Shown: positions 63,156-64,000 of the stretch, piece by piece
How the letters are laid out: each line of letters opens with the position of its first letter
Position numbering within the stretch: position 1 is the first letter of the stretch
Assembly (NCBI RefSeq): GCF_035918155.1
Contig: NZ_CP109327.1
Span: 7,936,001 to 8,000,000, forward strand
Source: Streptomyces sp. NBC_01591
GTDB lineage: Bacteria > Actinomycetota > Actinomycetes > Streptomycetales > Streptomycetaceae
DNA: 64,000 nucleotides
Direction: 5' to 3'
Program-made: the position numbers and the translations under genes
Notes under the pieces: model-generated
Told to the model about the DNA's origin: nothing
Seen by the model: the letters and a program-made list of their open reading frames with translations, nothing else
Databases searched by the model: none

Positions 63156-63378
63156 CACACGGACGCTTCGGCTCGAAATAGCCTGGTGGCGAAGCAGTTG
63201 CGGGCTGTCGGAGTTGGTGCTGTGCATCGCACAGAAGGCCTACCCGGAATTCATTTCGGTTGAGCGTAGACGCATTGATTGCGGTTCTCCCGGTTCTCTT
63301 TGCCCGTCGCTGTCACCGCAGTTGGAAGTCGATGCAGATGAAATCGACGCTGTTCATGCCGCAGGAGGTTGTCCAAAG

Positions 63379-64000
63379 GTGTCCACGATGCCGGTCGGTG
63401 GGCTGGTTCCCAGCACCACCGACAACCCCGCGGACCTCATCGTCCGCAACGCGAAGATCCATACAGGAGACCCGGGGCGCCCGCAGGCCGAGGCGATCGC
63501 CATACGGGACGGGGTCATCACGGTCGTCGGCGACGACAAGGACGTGGCCCTCCACGTCGGCCCGGCCACGAAGGTGGTCGACGCTCTCGGCCGCCGGATG
63601 ATCCCCGGCCTCAACGACTCCCACCTGCACGTCATCCGGGGTGGGCTCAACTACGTGCTGGAGCTGCGCTGGGACGGCGTCCGCACGCTGCGCCAGGGCC
63701 TGGCGATGCTGCGTGAACAGGCGGCCCGCACGCCGAAGGGCCAGTGGGTCCGGGTGGTGGGGGGATGGTCGGCCGAGCAGTTCGCCGAACGGCGGCTGCC
63801 GACCGTCGCCGAGTTGAATGCCGCCGCGCCGGACACACCGGTGTTCGTTCTGCACCTGTACCAGTCGGCGGTGCTCAACCGGGCTGCGCTCAAGGCCGCC
63901 GGATACACCAGGGACACCCCCGATCCGAAGGGCGGTCAGATCGTACGGGGCCGGGACGGTGAGCCCACGGGCATGCTGCTGGCCGCCCCGAGTGCTCTGA
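63379..64000 (+). CDS. YtcJ-like amidohydrolase, 5' part (runs off the window)
   Basis: Start of a metal-dependent amidohydrolase. The GTG at 63379 has AGGAGG ten bases upstream; the ATG at 63388 is the other possible start. The N-terminal beta-sandwich strand reads ADLIVRNAKIHTGDPGRPQAEAIAIRDGVI, followed by the metal-binding GLNDSHLHVIRGG (HxH) and WVRVVGGWSAEQFAERRLPT typical of Amidohydro_3/YtcJ proteins of about 530-560 aa. Only about 207 residues lie inside the window and the frame is open at the end. Confidence 0.88.
   Translation, partial: MSTMPVGGLVPSTTDNPADLIVRNAKIHTGDPGRPQAEAIAIRDGVITVVGDDKDVALHVGPATKVVDALGRRMIPGLNDSHLHVIRGGLNYVLELRWDGVRTLRQGLAMLREQAARTPKGQWVRVVGGWSAEQFAERRLPTVAELNAAAPDTPVFVLHLYQSAVLNRAALKAAGYTRDTPDPKGGQIVRGRDGEPTGMLLAAPSAL

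Overview
The window looks like a Streptomyces chromosome (or a close filamentous actinomycete). GC content is very high. GTG and TTG starts are frequent, operon genes overlap at ATGA or GTGA, and there is an AfsR/SARP-type regulator, DtxR/DmdR-type iron boxes, Tat-exported glycosidases and sugar-transport operons without a local MsiK-type ATPase. No rRNA, tRNA or CRISPR array was recognised.

Region 1 (1-9.9 kb) is an iron-siderophore locus. One minus-strand operon runs from a lipoprotein receptor (8649) through two FecCD permeases, a FecE ATPase, two exporter-fold ABC half-transporters and a siderophore-interacting flavoprotein. An iron box lies in front of the operon. A divergent-type AraC regulator has its own near-perfect iron box just before its start codon. 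The two half-transporters plus flavoprotein resemble the parts of mycobacterial IrtAB, and their ATP sites are asymmetrically degenerate.

Region 2 (9.9-16.7 kb) holds gene remnants (HAD phosphatase, CPA2 antiporter, GH92 mannosidase), a DrrAB-type drug ABC exporter whose ATPase carries an in-frame 37-codon tandem duplication, and a large SARP/BTAD-NB-ARC regulator.

Region 3 (17-52 kb) is a large glycan-use locus. It has GH59, GH20, GH35, GH2 and GH29 enzymes, two paralogous Tat-exported proteins of a family I cannot name, a three-gene sugar ABC importer, a five-gene oligopeptide-type (Dpp/Opp) importer, an aldo/keto reductase of the aldose-dehydrogenase type, a broken amidohydrolase (lactonase-like), a Gfo/Idh oxidoreductase, an enolase-superfamily dehydratase and a GntR repressor. 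Together they suggest extracellular trimming of a galactose-, N-acetylhexosamine- and fucose-bearing glycan, uptake of the products, and oxidation of a sugar via lactone and dehydratase steps. Two kinds of regulatory duplication tie the locus together. A roughly 317-bp divergent promoter region occurs twice (26976-27292 and 51795-52326), the second copy interrupted by a 207-bp insert flanked by 8-bp direct repeats. A second promoter module (TTCACT-N17-TGTATA plus a conserved upstream block) stands in front of both gntR and the dehydratase gene.

Region 4 (52-56.7 kb) is a scrambled accessory segment: an AbiJ-like defence-domain protein, an orphan of lower GC, a Tn3-type transposase scrap, a broken IS5-type element that cuts off an MFS gene, and a truncated flavin monooxygenase.

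Region 5 (56.7-64 kb) is ordinary stress and housekeeping metabolism: LysR regulator, Dps, a disulfide-type flavoprotein, LtrA-like membrane protein, two alpha/beta hydrolases, and the start of a YtcJ-like amidohydrolase that runs off the end.
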